Shown here one piece after another: positions 28,604-36,560 of a stretch of 64,000 bases of DNA (position 1 is the first letter of the stretch; every line of letters starts with the position of its first letter). The stretch lies in NCBI RefSeq assembly GCF_029945685.1, contig NZ_JAQSDA010000008.1:119091-183090 (forward strand). Reading direction: 5' to 3'. This DNA comes from Polaromonas sp. Lineage in GTDB: Bacteria > Pseudomonadota > Gammaproteobacteria > Burkholderiales > Burkholderiaceae_C. A program made the translations under genes and the position numbers. Under the pieces are notes generated by a model. It saw nothing but the letters and a program-made list of their open reading frames with translations. It did no database searches and was not told the DNA's origin.

Positions 28604-31279
28604 ATGAATGCACCCGTCTCCCTCCACGCCCTGCAGCAAGCCGCCCTGCCCACACCCGACACCGATCCCCAGGAAACCGCCGAATGGCGCGAAGCCTTCA
28701 TGGCACTGGCAGCAACGCAAGGGCCGGAGCGTGCGCGTTACCTGCTCGATGAACTGGCGCGGCTGGCACGCGAGCAACGCATGGGCTGGAAGCCGGAACT
28801 CGCCACGCCCTACGTCAACACCGTGGGTGTCAACGAGCAGCCGGTTTTTCCGGGTGACCTGGCGATGGAAGAACGGCTGGCCTCGCTGATGCGCTGGAAC
28901 GCCCTGGCCATGGTGGTACGTGCCAACCAGGCCGAGTCCGGCGGCTCGGCCGAGCTGGGCGGCCACATTGCCAGTTATGCGAGCGCGGCCGACCTGTTCG
29001 AAACCGGCTTCAACCACTTCTTCCATGCGCGTGAAGGACTCGGCGAAGGCCAGCACAGGGGAGACCTGGTGTTTTTCCAGCCGCACAGCGCGCCCGGCGT
29101 CTATGCCCGCGCCTACCTCGAGGGCCGTCTCGACGAGAAGGACCTGGGTTTTTACCGGCAGGAGCTGTCCGCGCCCGGTCAGGACGCGCAGGGGCTCTCG
29201 AGCTACCCGCACCCTTACCTGATGCCGGACTTCTGGCAGTTTCCGACCGGCTCCATGGGGATCGGTCCGATCAGCTCGATTTACCACGCGCGTTTCATGC
29301 ATTACCTCACGCACCGCCGCCTGCTGGACTGCACAGGCCGAAAAGTGTGGGGCGTGTTCGGTGACGGCGAGATGGACGAACCCGAGTCCATGAGCGCGCT
29401 GACGCTGGCCGCGCGCGAAGGCCTGGACAACCTGGTCTGGGTCGTGAACTGCAACCTGCAGCGCCTGGACGGCCCGGTGCGCGGCAACGGCCGCATCATC
29501 GACGAGCTCGAGAAACTGTTTCTAGGGTCCGGCTGGAACGTCATCAAGCTGGTCTGGGGCAGCGACTGGGACGGCCTGTTTGCGCGCGACCTGACGGGGG
29601 CGCTGACCCAGGCCTTTGCGCACACGGTGGACGGCCAGATGCAGACCTTTGCCGCGAAAGACGGCCGCTTCAACCGCGACAACTTTTTCGGCCAGAACGA
29701 AGAGCTTGCGCGGCTGGCGCAGGGCATGACCGACGAGCAGATCGACCGGCTCAAGCGCGGCGGCCACGACCTGGTGAAAATCCACGCCGCCTATGCCGCC
29801 GCTGCCAACCACACCGGCCAACCCACGGTGATCCTGGCACACACCAAAAAGGGCTACGGCATGGGCAGCGCCGGCCAGGGAAAGATGACCACGCACTCGC
29901 AGAAAAAATTTGACGAAAGCGACCTGCTCGAATTCCGCAACCGCTTCAACCTGCCGCTCAGCGACGAACAGGCCAGGCAACTGGCGTTTTACAAGCCCGC
30001 CGCGGACAGCCCGGAAATGCAGTACCTGCACGCCAGGCGTACCGCGCTGGGCGGCTACCTGCCCAAACGCGAAACCGGCGCCGACCCGGTCACCGTCCCC
30101 GCCCTGCCCGTGTATGCGAACTTTGCCCTCGCCGCCGACGGCAAGGAAATGAGCACCACCATGGCCTTTGTGCGCATGCTGGGCGGCCTGCTGAAAGACG
30201 CGGCACTGGGGCCACGCATCGTGCCCATCGTCGCCGACGAGGCGCGCACCTTCGGCATGGCGAACCTGTTCAAGCAGGTCGGGATTTATTCGAGCGTGGG
30301 TCAGAAGTACGCTCCGGAGGACATCGGCTCGGTGCTCAGTTACCGCGAGGCGCTCGACGGACAGATCCTGGAAGAAGGCATCAGCGAAGCCGGCGCGCTG
30401 GCCAGCTGGACCGCGGCCGCCACCAGCTACAGCGTGCACGGCCTGGCGATGTTGCCCTTCTACATTTACTACTCGATGTTCGGCTTCCAGCGCGTGGGCG
30501 ACCAGATCTGGGCCGCGGCCGACCAGCGCGCGCGCGGTTTTTTGCTGGGTGCCACCTCGGGCCGCACCACCCTGGGCGGCGAGGGCCTGCAGCACCAGGA
30601 CGGCTCCAGCCACCTGGTGGCCGCGACCATTCCCAACTGCAAGGCTTTCGACCCGGCCTTCGCCTGCGAGCTGGCCGTCATCATCGACCGCGGCATCCGC
30701 GAGATGATGGTGGAGCAGCAGGACGTTTTCTACTACGTCACGCTGATGAACGAGAACTATGCCCAGCCCGATCTGCGGCCCGGCTCGGAAGCCGGCATCG
30801 TTCGCGGTTGCTATAAATTTGGTAGCTATTTGCGCACACCCGGCAAGGGCCAGAGCCCGAAAAAGCTTGAAGACGTGACGCTGATGGGCTCCGGCGCGAT
30901 TTTGACCGAGGTCATCAAGGCGGCGCAGCAGCTGACCGAACGCGGAATTGCCGTCACGGTGTACAGCGTGACCAGCTGGAGCGAACTCGCGCGTGACGGC
31001 GCGGCCTGCCAGCAGCGCGCGCTTCAGGGCCAGCCCATGTCCGAGACGTTCATCGCGGGCCAACTCAAAGATAGCGAAGGCCCCATCATTGCCGCCACCG
31101 ATTACGTGCGCGCTGTGCCCGAAAGCATCCGAGCCTTCCTGCCACCGGGCCGCAGCTACCTGACGCTGGGCACCGACGGTTTCGGCCGCAGCGACACGCG
31201 CGCGGCGCTGCGCGGTTTCTTCGGTGTGGACGCGGCCAGCATTGTCCAGGCGGCGCTGCACCAGTTGAAAGCCGGCTGA
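28604..31279 (+). CDS. AceE-like 2-oxoacid dehydrogenase E1 (MdeB-like)
   Basis: An 891-residue homodimeric thiamine-diphosphate E1 enzyme. HLGGHIASYASAADLFETGFNHFF-like N-terminal sequence, the ThDP motif VFGDGEMDEPES (about 251-262) with NCNLQRLDGPVRGNG, and VYSVTSWSELARDG near the end match the AceE family. No aceF or lpd is adjacent, and a divergent Lrp regulator is present. This is the arrangement of P. putida mdeB, which decarboxylates 2-oxobutyrate from methionine breakdown; pyruvate or another 2-oxoacid remains possible. It would have to borrow E2/E3 from the main complex. Residues about 736-754 (CYKFGSYLRTPGKGQSPKK) come from an R1 repeat and lengthen a surface loop. Confidence 0.88.
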   Translation: MNAPVSLHALQQAALPTPDTDPQETAEWREAFMALAATQGPERARYLLDELARLAREQRMGWKPELATPYVNTVGVNEQPVFPGDLAMEERLASLMRWNALAMVVRANQAESGGSAELGGHIASYASAADLFETGFNHFFHAREGLGEGQHRGDLVFFQPHSAPGVYARAYLEGRLDEKDLGFYRQELSAPGQDAQGLSSYPHPYLMPDFWQFPTGSMGIGPISSIYHARFMHYLTHRRLLDCTGRKVWGVFGDGEMDEPESMSALTLAAREGLDNLVWVVNCNLQRLDGPVRGNGRIIDELEKLFLGSGWNVIKLVWGSDWDGLFARDLTGALTQAFAHTVDGQMQTFAAKDGRFNRDNFFGQNEELARLAQGMTDEQIDRLKRGGHDLVKIHAAYAAAANHTGQPTVILAHTKKGYGMGSAGQGKMTTHSQKKFDESDLLEFRNRFNLPLSDEQARQLAFYKPAADSPEMQYLHARRTALGGYLPKRETGADPVTVPALPVYANFALAADGKEMSTTMAFVRMLGGLLKDAALGPRIVPIVADEARTFGMANLFKQVGIYSSVGQKYAPEDIGSVLSYREALDGQILEEGISEAGALASWTAAATSYSVHGLAMLPFYIYYSMFGFQRVGDQIWAAADQRARGFLLGATSGRTTLGGEGLQHQDGSSHLVAATIPNCKAFDPAFACELAVIIDRGIREMMVEQQDVFYYVTLMNENYAQPDLRPGSEAGIVRGCYKFGSYLRTPGKGQSPKKLEDVTLMGSGAILTEVIKAAQQLTERGIAVTVYSVTSWSELARDGAACQQRALQGQPMSETFIAGQLKDSEGPIIAATDYVRAVPESIRAFLPPGRSYLTLGTDGFGRSDTRAALRGFFGVDAASIVQAALHQLKAG
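30810..30866 (+). repeat. R1 repeat, copy 6 (inside the AceE-like gene)
   Basis: Head GCTATAAATTTGGTAGC (30810-30826), body TATTTGCGCACACCCGGCAA then GGGCCAGAGCCCGAAAA. It is read in frame on its own strand. E. coli AceE has a shorter loop at the matching place. Confidence 0.8.
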
Positions 31280-31287
31280 AACAGCAA

Positions 31288-31319
31288 AGCCCACGAACGG
31301 GGAGAACCGTGCGCGGGCT
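31288..31319. terminator. Hairpin between convergent genes
   Basis: AGCCCACGAACGG (31288-31300) and CCGTGCGCGGGCT (31307-31319) pair at 11 of 13 positions. No long T run follows on the plus strand; TTT follows on the minus strand. It probably ends one or both of the convergent transcripts. Confidence 0.5.
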
Positions 31320-31360
31320 GGGGGTGGTCGCCGGGCTGTCAGGGCCCGCTTGCTGTGACC

Positions 31361-31915
31361 TTACTTCGGCAGCAGCACCTTGTCGACCACGTGGATCACG
31401 CCATTGGACTGGTACACGTCGGCGATGGTCACGGTGGCCGAGCCGCCTTTTTCATCCGTCACCATGACCTTGCCGCCCATGGCCTTGGCCGTCAGCGTGC
31501 CGCCCGCCACGGTTTTCAGCGATGCCGAGCCCTTGCCCTCGGTAATCGCCCTGGTCAGTGCGGCGGCGTCCATCTTGCCGGCCACCACGTGGTAAGTCAG
31601 GATGCCGCTCAGCGTGGCCTTGTTCTCGGGCTTGAGCAGCGTGTCCACGGTGCCGGCAGGCAACGCGGCAAAGGCGGCGTTGGTCGGTGCAAACACGGTG
31701 AACGGGCCGGGGCCTTTCAGGGTCTCGACCAGGCCGGCGGCCTTGACGGCGGCGACCAGGGTGGTGTGGTCCTTGGAGTTGACGGCGTTGTCGATGATGT
31801 CCTTGGACGCCAGCATGGGCGCGCCACCGACCATCACCTGGGCGAAGGAAGTGGCTGCCGCCATGGACATGACGACCGCCAGACCGATGGACGCCAGTTT
31901 GTGTTTAGTTTGCAT
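31361..31915 (-). CDS. Secreted fasciclin (FAS1) domain protein
   Basis: A 184-residue exported protein: signal peptide (about 1-26, ending SFAQ) and a single FAS1 domain. The conserved FAS1 H1 and H2 boxes are visible as [19 protein letters not shown] and [14 protein letters not shown], with [11 protein letters not shown] between. FAS1 domains mediate adhesion or act as small extracytoplasmic binding modules. It is monocistronic. The ATG at 31915 begins the signal peptide; a start 12 codons upstream is possible but less likely. Confidence 0.9.
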   Translation of the reverse strand: MQTKHKLASIGLAVVMSMAAATSFAQVMVGGAPMLASKDIIDNAVNSKDHTTLVAAVKAAGLVETLKGPGPFTVFAPTNAAFAALPAGTVDTLLKPENKATLSGILTYHVVAGKMDAAALTRAITEGKGSASLKTVAGGTLTAKAMGGKVMVTDEKGGSATVTIADVYQSNGVIHVVDKVLLPK

Positions 31916-32061
31916 GTGAATACCCTTTGAAGTTGAACAAGGAGCCGACATCCAGGATGGGACATCAACGGCCGTTCTGAATACGGGGCCAGCACGGCTG
32001 CAGATTCAACCGCGCTCGAATCACGGGTATCCGTTTGTATCTGGCGCCGATCCGGCGCCGT

Positions 32062-32658
32062 TCAGGGCTGCGCCTGCAACCAGTCGCGCACCGCCTGGGG
32101 GTACAGCCGGTGCTCCTGCACCAGCACACGCGCGGCCAGCGTGTCTGCGGTGTCGTCCGGCAGCACCGGCACGACTGCCTGCGCCAGGATGGGGCCGTGG
32201 TCCAGCTCGGCCGTCACCTGGTGCACCGTGCAGCCGGCCTCGCGGTAACCCGCATCGATGGCGCGCTGGTGCGTGTTCAGGCCCGTAAAGGCCGGCAGCA
32301 GCGAGGGGTGAATGTTGACCAGCCGCCCCGCGTAATGCCGCACAAAGTCCGGCGTGAGGATGCGCATGAACCCGGCCAGCACCACCAGGGCTGGCTGGTG
32401 GGCATCGATCAGCGCCATCAGCGCGGCATCAAAGGCCTCGCGCGATTCAAACGCCTGGTGGCGCAGGACCTGCGTGGCCACGCCCAGCGACTGCGCAAGC
32501 TGCAGCCCGGCCGCGTCGGGCCGGTTGCTGATCACCGCAGCAACCCGGGCACCGAACTGCTGCTGCCAGTGCTGCGCCTGCGCGGCCCGGACGATGGCCG
32601 CCATGTTCGAGCCACTGCCCGAAATCAGGATCACGATGTTTTTGGGCTGGCGCGGCAT
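32062..32658 (-). CDS. purN: Phosphoribosylglycinamide formyltransferase
   Basis: A 198-residue purine-biosynthesis enzyme that transfers formyl from 10-formyl-THF to GAR. Motifs: ISGSGSNMAAI (N-terminal phosphate loop), ISNRPDAAG, the catalytic set with NIHPSLLPAFTGLNTHQRAI (His) and VTAELDHGPILAQ (Asp). The ATG at 32658 was chosen; one at 32670 would add four residues. It lies 23 bases after the MFS gene on the same strand and may be translated from the same transcript. Confidence 0.94.
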   Translation of the reverse strand: MPRQPKNIVILISGSGSNMAAIVRAAQAQHWQQQFGARVAAVISNRPDAAGLQLAQSLGVATQVLRHQAFESREAFDAALMALIDAHQPALVVLAGFMRILTPDFVRHYAGRLVNIHPSLLPAFTGLNTHQRAIDAGYREAGCTVHQVTAELDHGPILAQAVVPVLPDDTADTLAARVLVQEHRLYPQAVRDWLQAQP

Positions 32659-32681
32659 CAGGTTTGGCATGGGTGCTTGGA

Positions 32682-33887
32682 TTATCGCGACCCCGATCCC
32701 GCCCACGCCTGCGGCGGCCTGGCCAGGGCAAACAGCGCCAGCGTCACCACGCCCATGCCGACCAGCAGCCAGAGCAGCCCGGTGTAGCCACCCAGCCCCA
32801 GCAGGGCCCAGGCCGTCAGGAAGGGCGCCGCCGCGCGGGTGCACAGTGCAATGCCCGACATCGCGCCAGTGATGCGCCCCACATGTTCGCGGCCATAAAA
32901 GTCGGGAACGATGTTGCTGCGCACAATGGTGATCAGGCCGTTGGCCACCCCAAACAACACGGCAAATCCCGCCAGCACCAGCGGCTGGCGGCCCAGTGCA
33001 AAAATCCCCAGCGCCAACGGAAACAAGGCCAGCACCGCGAGGCCCAGCGCCCGGTGGTTCAGCCCCCGGCCCAGCCACAGGAAGGCAAAACGCCCCGCCA
33101 CCTGCGCCGGGCCGAACCACACCATGACCGCCACCGCTTCGGTCTGCGACAGCCCGCGCGACTCGAACGCCGGCATCAGGTGCGCCCAGATCGTCGACAG
33201 CGCAAACGCATACAGCGTGAAAGTCGCGGTCAGCAGCCAGAAGGTGCGCCCCTGCATGGCCTGGCGCAAGGTCGCCTGGTCCTGCAGCACCGCGCCGGCC
33301 GGCACGGTGCCGGGCACCGTGGGGCGCTTCCAGGGTCCGCGCAGCACCCAGGCATGCAGCGGCGCCACCAGCAGCAGCACCCCGGCCATCACCAGCAGCG
33401 CAGGCCGCCAGCCCAGGGTGAGCAGCAACCACGCCGCCGCGGGAAAGGACAGCGTGCTGGCAAAGCCGCCGACCAGCGTGATGGTGGTGATGCCCTGACG
33501 GTAACGGTCAGGGAAACGTTTGGTGATCTCCATGAAAGCGGGCTCGTACAGCGTCATCGCCATGGCCAGCCCGAGCAGCGCCCACGCGGCGTACAGCAGC
33601 GGCAGGTTGTGCGCCTGCGACCAGAGGGCACAGCCGGCCGCGCCGAGCAGCGCGCCGCCGGTCAGCACAAAGCGCCCGCGTCCGCGGTCAATCGCGGCGC
33701 CGACCGCATAAGTCGCCAGGCCCCAGACCATCAGGCCCAGCGTGAAGGCCCCCATGATGTCGGGCTGGCTCCAGCCCATGTCGCGCTGCATCGGCAGCAC
33801 AAAGGAAGAAAAGCCGTAATACATGACGGCCCAGACAAGAATCTGGCCGACACTGAGGGCGCTGATGATGGTGCGGTAGGAAGGCAA
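32682..33887 (-). CDS. MFS transporter
   Basis: A 401-residue major-facilitator carrier with twelve predicted membrane helices. The loop 2-3 motif is AIDRGRGRFVLTGGALLG. It resembles the oxalate/monocarboxylate-like MFS group (AAYAVGAAIDR..., short N-terminus, FYGREHVGRITGAMSG in the second half). The substrate is unknown. It is divergent from the acyl-CoA dehydrogenase pair across a 155-base region with a strong palindrome (33962-33977), so the carrier and dehydrogenases may share control, and the carrier may import the acid they degrade. Confidence 0.82.
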   Translation of the reverse strand: MPSYRTIISALSVGQILVWAVMYYGFSSFVLPMQRDMGWSQPDIMGAFTLGLMVWGLATYAVGAAIDRGRGRFVLTGGALLGAAGCALWSQAHNLPLLYAAWALLGLAMAMTLYEPAFMEITKRFPDRYRQGITTITLVGGFASTLSFPAAAWLLLTLGWRPALLVMAGVLLLVAPLHAWVLRGPWKRPTVPGTVPAGAVLQDQATLRQAMQGRTFWLLTATFTLYAFALSTIWAHLMPAFESRGLSQTEAVAVMVWFGPAQVAGRFAFLWLGRGLNHRALGLAVLALFPLALGIFALGRQPLVLAGFAVLFGVANGLITIVRSNIVPDFYGREHVGRITGAMSGIALCTRAAAPFLTAWALLGLGGYTGLLWLLVGMGVVTLALFALARPPQAWAGSGSR

Positions 33888-33961
33888 GGTGGGGTGATTA
33901 TCCGGGGCGGCAAAAAACGCTGGCCCACGCCCGATTCTGCAAGGCGGAATCGCTCGCTATT

Positions 33962-33977
33962 TGTCCCAACTGGGACA
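33962..33977. promoter_or_regulatory. Operator-like palindrome TGTCCCA-N2-TGGGACA
   Basis: Two perfect 7-base arms with a 2-base centre, between the divergent MFS and acyl-CoA dehydrogenase genes, 66 bases before the latter's ATG. The symmetry and position fit a dimeric regulator binding site. No regulator gene lies next to it. Confidence 0.55.
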
Positions 33978-34042
33978 TAAAATTCCGAACGACCGTGCTA
34001 AAAATGCGGCAGTAACTTGAACCCCACGGAGACACGCATCTT

Positions 34043-35224
34043 ATGGATCTCGCTTTCACCCCCGAAGAACAGACATTCCGCGAGGACATTCGCGCCTGGG
34101 TTCATGCCAATCTGCCGGCCGACATTTCGCACAAGGTGCACAACGCCCTCCGCCTGAGCCGCGACGACATGCAGCGTTGGGCCAAAATCCTCGGCAAAAA
34201 AGGCTGGCTCGGTCATGGCTGGCCCAAGGAGTTTGGCGGCCCGGGCTGGAACGCAGTGCAAAAACACCTGTTCGAGGAAGAATGTGCGCTCGCCGGCGCG
34301 CCCCGCGTCGTGCCGTTTGGCCCGGTGATGGTGGCGCCGGTGATCATGGCCTTTGGCACACCCGAGCAGCAGAAACGTTTTCTGCCCGGCATCGCCAGCG
34401 GCGAGGTCTGGTGGAGCCAGGGTTACAGCGAGCCGGGTTCCGGCTCCGACCTGGCCTCGGTCAAATGCCGCGCCGAACGGCAGGGCGACAAATACATCGT
34501 GAACGGCCAGAAAACCTGGACCACGCTGGGCCAGTACGGTGAGTGGATCTTCTGCCTGGTGCGCACCAGTACCGAAGGCAAGCCGCAGACGGGCATCTCC
34601 TTTTTGCTGATCGACATGAAGTCGCCCGGCGTGACCGTGCGCCCCATTGTGCTGCTCGACGGTGAGGCCGAGGTCAACGAGGTCTGGTTCGACAACGTCG
34701 AAGTCCCGGCCGGGAACCTGGTCGGCGAGGAAAACAAGGGCTGGACCTACGCCAAACACCTGCTCAGCCACGAGCGCACCAACATTGCCGACGTGAACCG
34801 CGCCAAGCGCGAGCTCGAACGCCTCAAACGCATCGCCAAGGCCGAGGGCGTCTACGACGACCTGCGCTTTCGCGATGAAATCGCCAAGATGGAAGTCGAT
34901 GTGGTGGCCCTCGAAATGCTGGTGCTGCGCGTGCTGTCGGCGGAAAAATCGGGCAAGAACTCGCTGGACATCGCCGGCCTGCTGAAAATCCGCGGCAGTG
35001 AAATCCAGCAGCGCTACACCGAGCTCATGATGCTGGCCGCCGGCCCCTTCAGCCTGCCCTTCATCGAGGAAGCCATGGAAGCGGGCTGGCAGGGCAACTT
35101 CCCCGGCGGCATCGCTGCCGACGCGCCGCTGGCCTCGACCTATTTCAATATGCGCAAGACCACCATCTATGGCGGCAGCAACGAAGTGCAGCGCAACATC
35201 GTGTCGCAATTCGTTCTGGGCTAG
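34043..35224 (+). CDS. Acyl-CoA dehydrogenase (PimC-like large subunit)
   Basis: A 393-residue FAD-dependent acyl-CoA dehydrogenase. QGYSEPGSGSDLASVKCRAERQGDKYIVNGQKTWTT contains, in pieces, the FAD and substrate-binding signature, and the C-terminus has TTIYGGSNEVQRNIVSQFVLG. The pairing with a second, shorter acyl-CoA dehydrogenase downstream matches the large/small subunit pair of pimeloyl-CoA dehydrogenase (PimC/PimD), active on medium-chain dicarboxylyl-CoA. That substrate is an inference; other branched or aromatic acyl-CoAs are possible. No ligase or thiolase gene is nearby. Confidence 0.88.
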   Translation: MDLAFTPEEQTFREDIRAWVHANLPADISHKVHNALRLSRDDMQRWAKILGKKGWLGHGWPKEFGGPGWNAVQKHLFEEECALAGAPRVVPFGPVMVAPVIMAFGTPEQQKRFLPGIASGEVWWSQGYSEPGSGSDLASVKCRAERQGDKYIVNGQKTWTTLGQYGEWIFCLVRTSTEGKPQTGISFLLIDMKSPGVTVRPIVLLDGEAEVNEVWFDNVEVPAGNLVGEENKGWTYAKHLLSHERTNIADVNRAKRELERLKRIAKAEGVYDDLRFRDEIAKMEVDVVALEMLVLRVLSAEKSGKNSLDIAGLLKIRGSEIQQRYTELMMLAAGPFSLPFIEEAMEAGWQGNFPGGIAADAPLASTYFNMRKTTIYGGSNEVQRNIVSQFVLG

Positions 35225-35242
35225 CAAGATTCCATAAATCCA

Positions 35243-35345
35243 TTTTTCGGGCGAATTGCGTCGTTGCGCGGTGCTCGCAATCCTCATGTACCCAAGTACA
35301 TTCCGGTTGCTCCGCTCCCTGCGCCTAGCACTTCATCCCGAAAAG
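35243..35345. repeat. Large imperfect inverted repeat between two dehydrogenase genes
   Basis: The outer arms TTTTTCGGG (35243-35251) and CCCGAAAAG (35337-35345) and the centre ATGTAC-CCAA-GTACAT (35286-35301) pair perfectly, with partial pairing between. The transcript would form one long hairpin spanning most of the 162-base gap. GTTGC-GCGG-TGCTCGC and GGTTGCTCCGCTCC are the imperfect middle arms. Confidence 0.6.
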
Positions 35346-35386
35346 CTGAATTTCTGGAACCTTGCCAAATACTTTTAGGAGACATC

Positions 35387-36502
35387 ATGGATTTTGATTT
35401 CAGCGACGACCAGGAACAACTGCGCGACGCCGTGGGCAAGTGGGTCGCCAAGGCCTACGACTTCGAGCGCCGCCGCGGCATTGCCAAGGCCGGCGGTTTC
35501 TCGCGCGAGGCTTACGGCCAGCTGGCCGAACTCGGCTTGACCGGTCTCTACATTCCCGAGGACGACGGTGGACTGGGCATGGGCCCGGTCGAAGGCATGG
35601 TCGTCATGGAAGAACTCGGCCGCGGCATCGTGCTGGAGCCGCTGGCGCAGGCGCTGATTGCCGGCGCCGTGTTGTCCGGCTACGCACCCGCCGATGTCAA
35701 GGCCGCCTGGCTGCCGAAAGTCGCCGCCGGCGAAGCACTGCTGGTGCTCGCCTCGCAGGAGCGTGCCGCCCGCTACCGACTCGATGTTTGTGAAGCAAAA
35801 GCGGTCGCAGCCGGCACCGGCTGGGCGCTGACAGCTACCAAAAACATAGTACCCGCCGGTGACCAGGCCGACGCCTTCATCGTCCCGGCGCAGGCCAATG
35901 GCAAGATCGCCCTGTTCCTGGTCGAGCGCACGGCCAACGGCGTGACCACCCGCGGCTACGGCACGCAGGACGGCGGCCGCGCGGCCGACGTGGTGCTCAA
36001 GGACGCGCCGGCCACGCTGATCACGCTGGACGGCCTGGCGGCGCTGGAGCATGCCACCGACATCGGCATTGCCGCCACCTGCGCCGAAGCCGTCGGCGTG
36101 ATGGACAAGACCCTGGCCATCACCGTCGAGTACATGAACACGCGCAAGCAGTTCGGTGTGCTGATCAGCAGCTTCCAGGCGCTGCGCCACCGCGTGGCCG
36201 ACATGAAGATGCAGCTGGAGCTGGCCCGCTCCATGAGTTACTACGCCTCGCTCAAGCTCAACGCGCCGGCCGCCGAACGCCGCGCCGCCATGGCCCGCGC
36301 CAAGTACCAGCTCGGCGTCTCCATGCGTTTTGTCGGCCAGCAGGCGGTGCAGCTGCACGGTGGCATCGGCGTGACCGACGAATACATCGTGAGCCATTAC
36401 TTCAAGCGGCTGACACAAATGGAGATGAGTTTTGGCGATACCTTGCACCATCTGGGCGAGGTGTCGGCGAGAATGCAGGACACTGCAGGCGTATTCGCCT
36501 GA
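35387..36502 (+). CDS. Acyl-CoA dehydrogenase (PimD-like small subunit)
   Basis: A 371-residue acyl-CoA dehydrogenase-family protein that probably pairs with the upstream one. It begins MDFDFSDDQEQLRDAVGKWV and ends with MEMSFGDTLHHLGEVSARMQ; QLHGGIGVTDEYIVSHYFKRL is the family C-terminal signature. The middle region (AVAAGTGWALTATKNIVPAGDQADAFIV) is the flavin-domain strand set. The ATG at 35387 has AGGAGA upstream. Residues about 137-155 are encoded across an R1 repeat copy in the minus orientation. A terminator follows at 36523. Confidence 0.87.
   Translation: MDFDFSDDQEQLRDAVGKWVAKAYDFERRRGIAKAGGFSREAYGQLAELGLTGLYIPEDDGGLGMGPVEGMVVMEELGRGIVLEPLAQALIAGAVLSGYAPADVKAAWLPKVAAGEALLVLASQERAARYRLDVCEAKAVAAGTGWALTATKNIVPAGDQADAFIVPAQANGKIALFLVERTANGVTTRGYGTQDGGRAADVVLKDAPATLITLDGLAALEHATDIGIAATCAEAVGVMDKTLAITVEYMNTRKQFGVLISSFQALRHRVADMKMQLELARSMSYYASLKLNAPAAERRAAMARAKYQLGVSMRFVGQQAVQLHGGIGVTDEYIVSHYFKRLTQMEMSFGDTLHHLGEVSARMQDTAGVFA
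35794..35850 (-). repeat. R1 repeat, copy 7 (inside acyl-CoA dehydrogenase gene)
   Basis: Minus-strand head ACTATGTTTTTGGTAGC (35834-35850; the left arm is one base off), body TGTCAGCGCCCAGCCGGTG, which closely matches the copy inside the SDR gene (TGACAGCGCCCGGCCGGCG). The most diverged of the copies in coding DNA. Confidence 0.6.
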
Positions 36503-36522
36503 TCACGATCACAACCAGCATC

Positions 36523-36545
36523 AGCCCGCCCTCGCGGGCTTTTTT
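36523..36545 (+). terminator. Intrinsic terminator after the acyl-CoA dehydrogenase pair
   Basis: AGCCCGC (36523-36529) and GCGGGCT (36534-36540) form a 7-bp stem with a 4-base loop, followed by six T residues. Confidence 0.88.
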
Positions 36546-36560
36546 CATCGGGAGACAACC

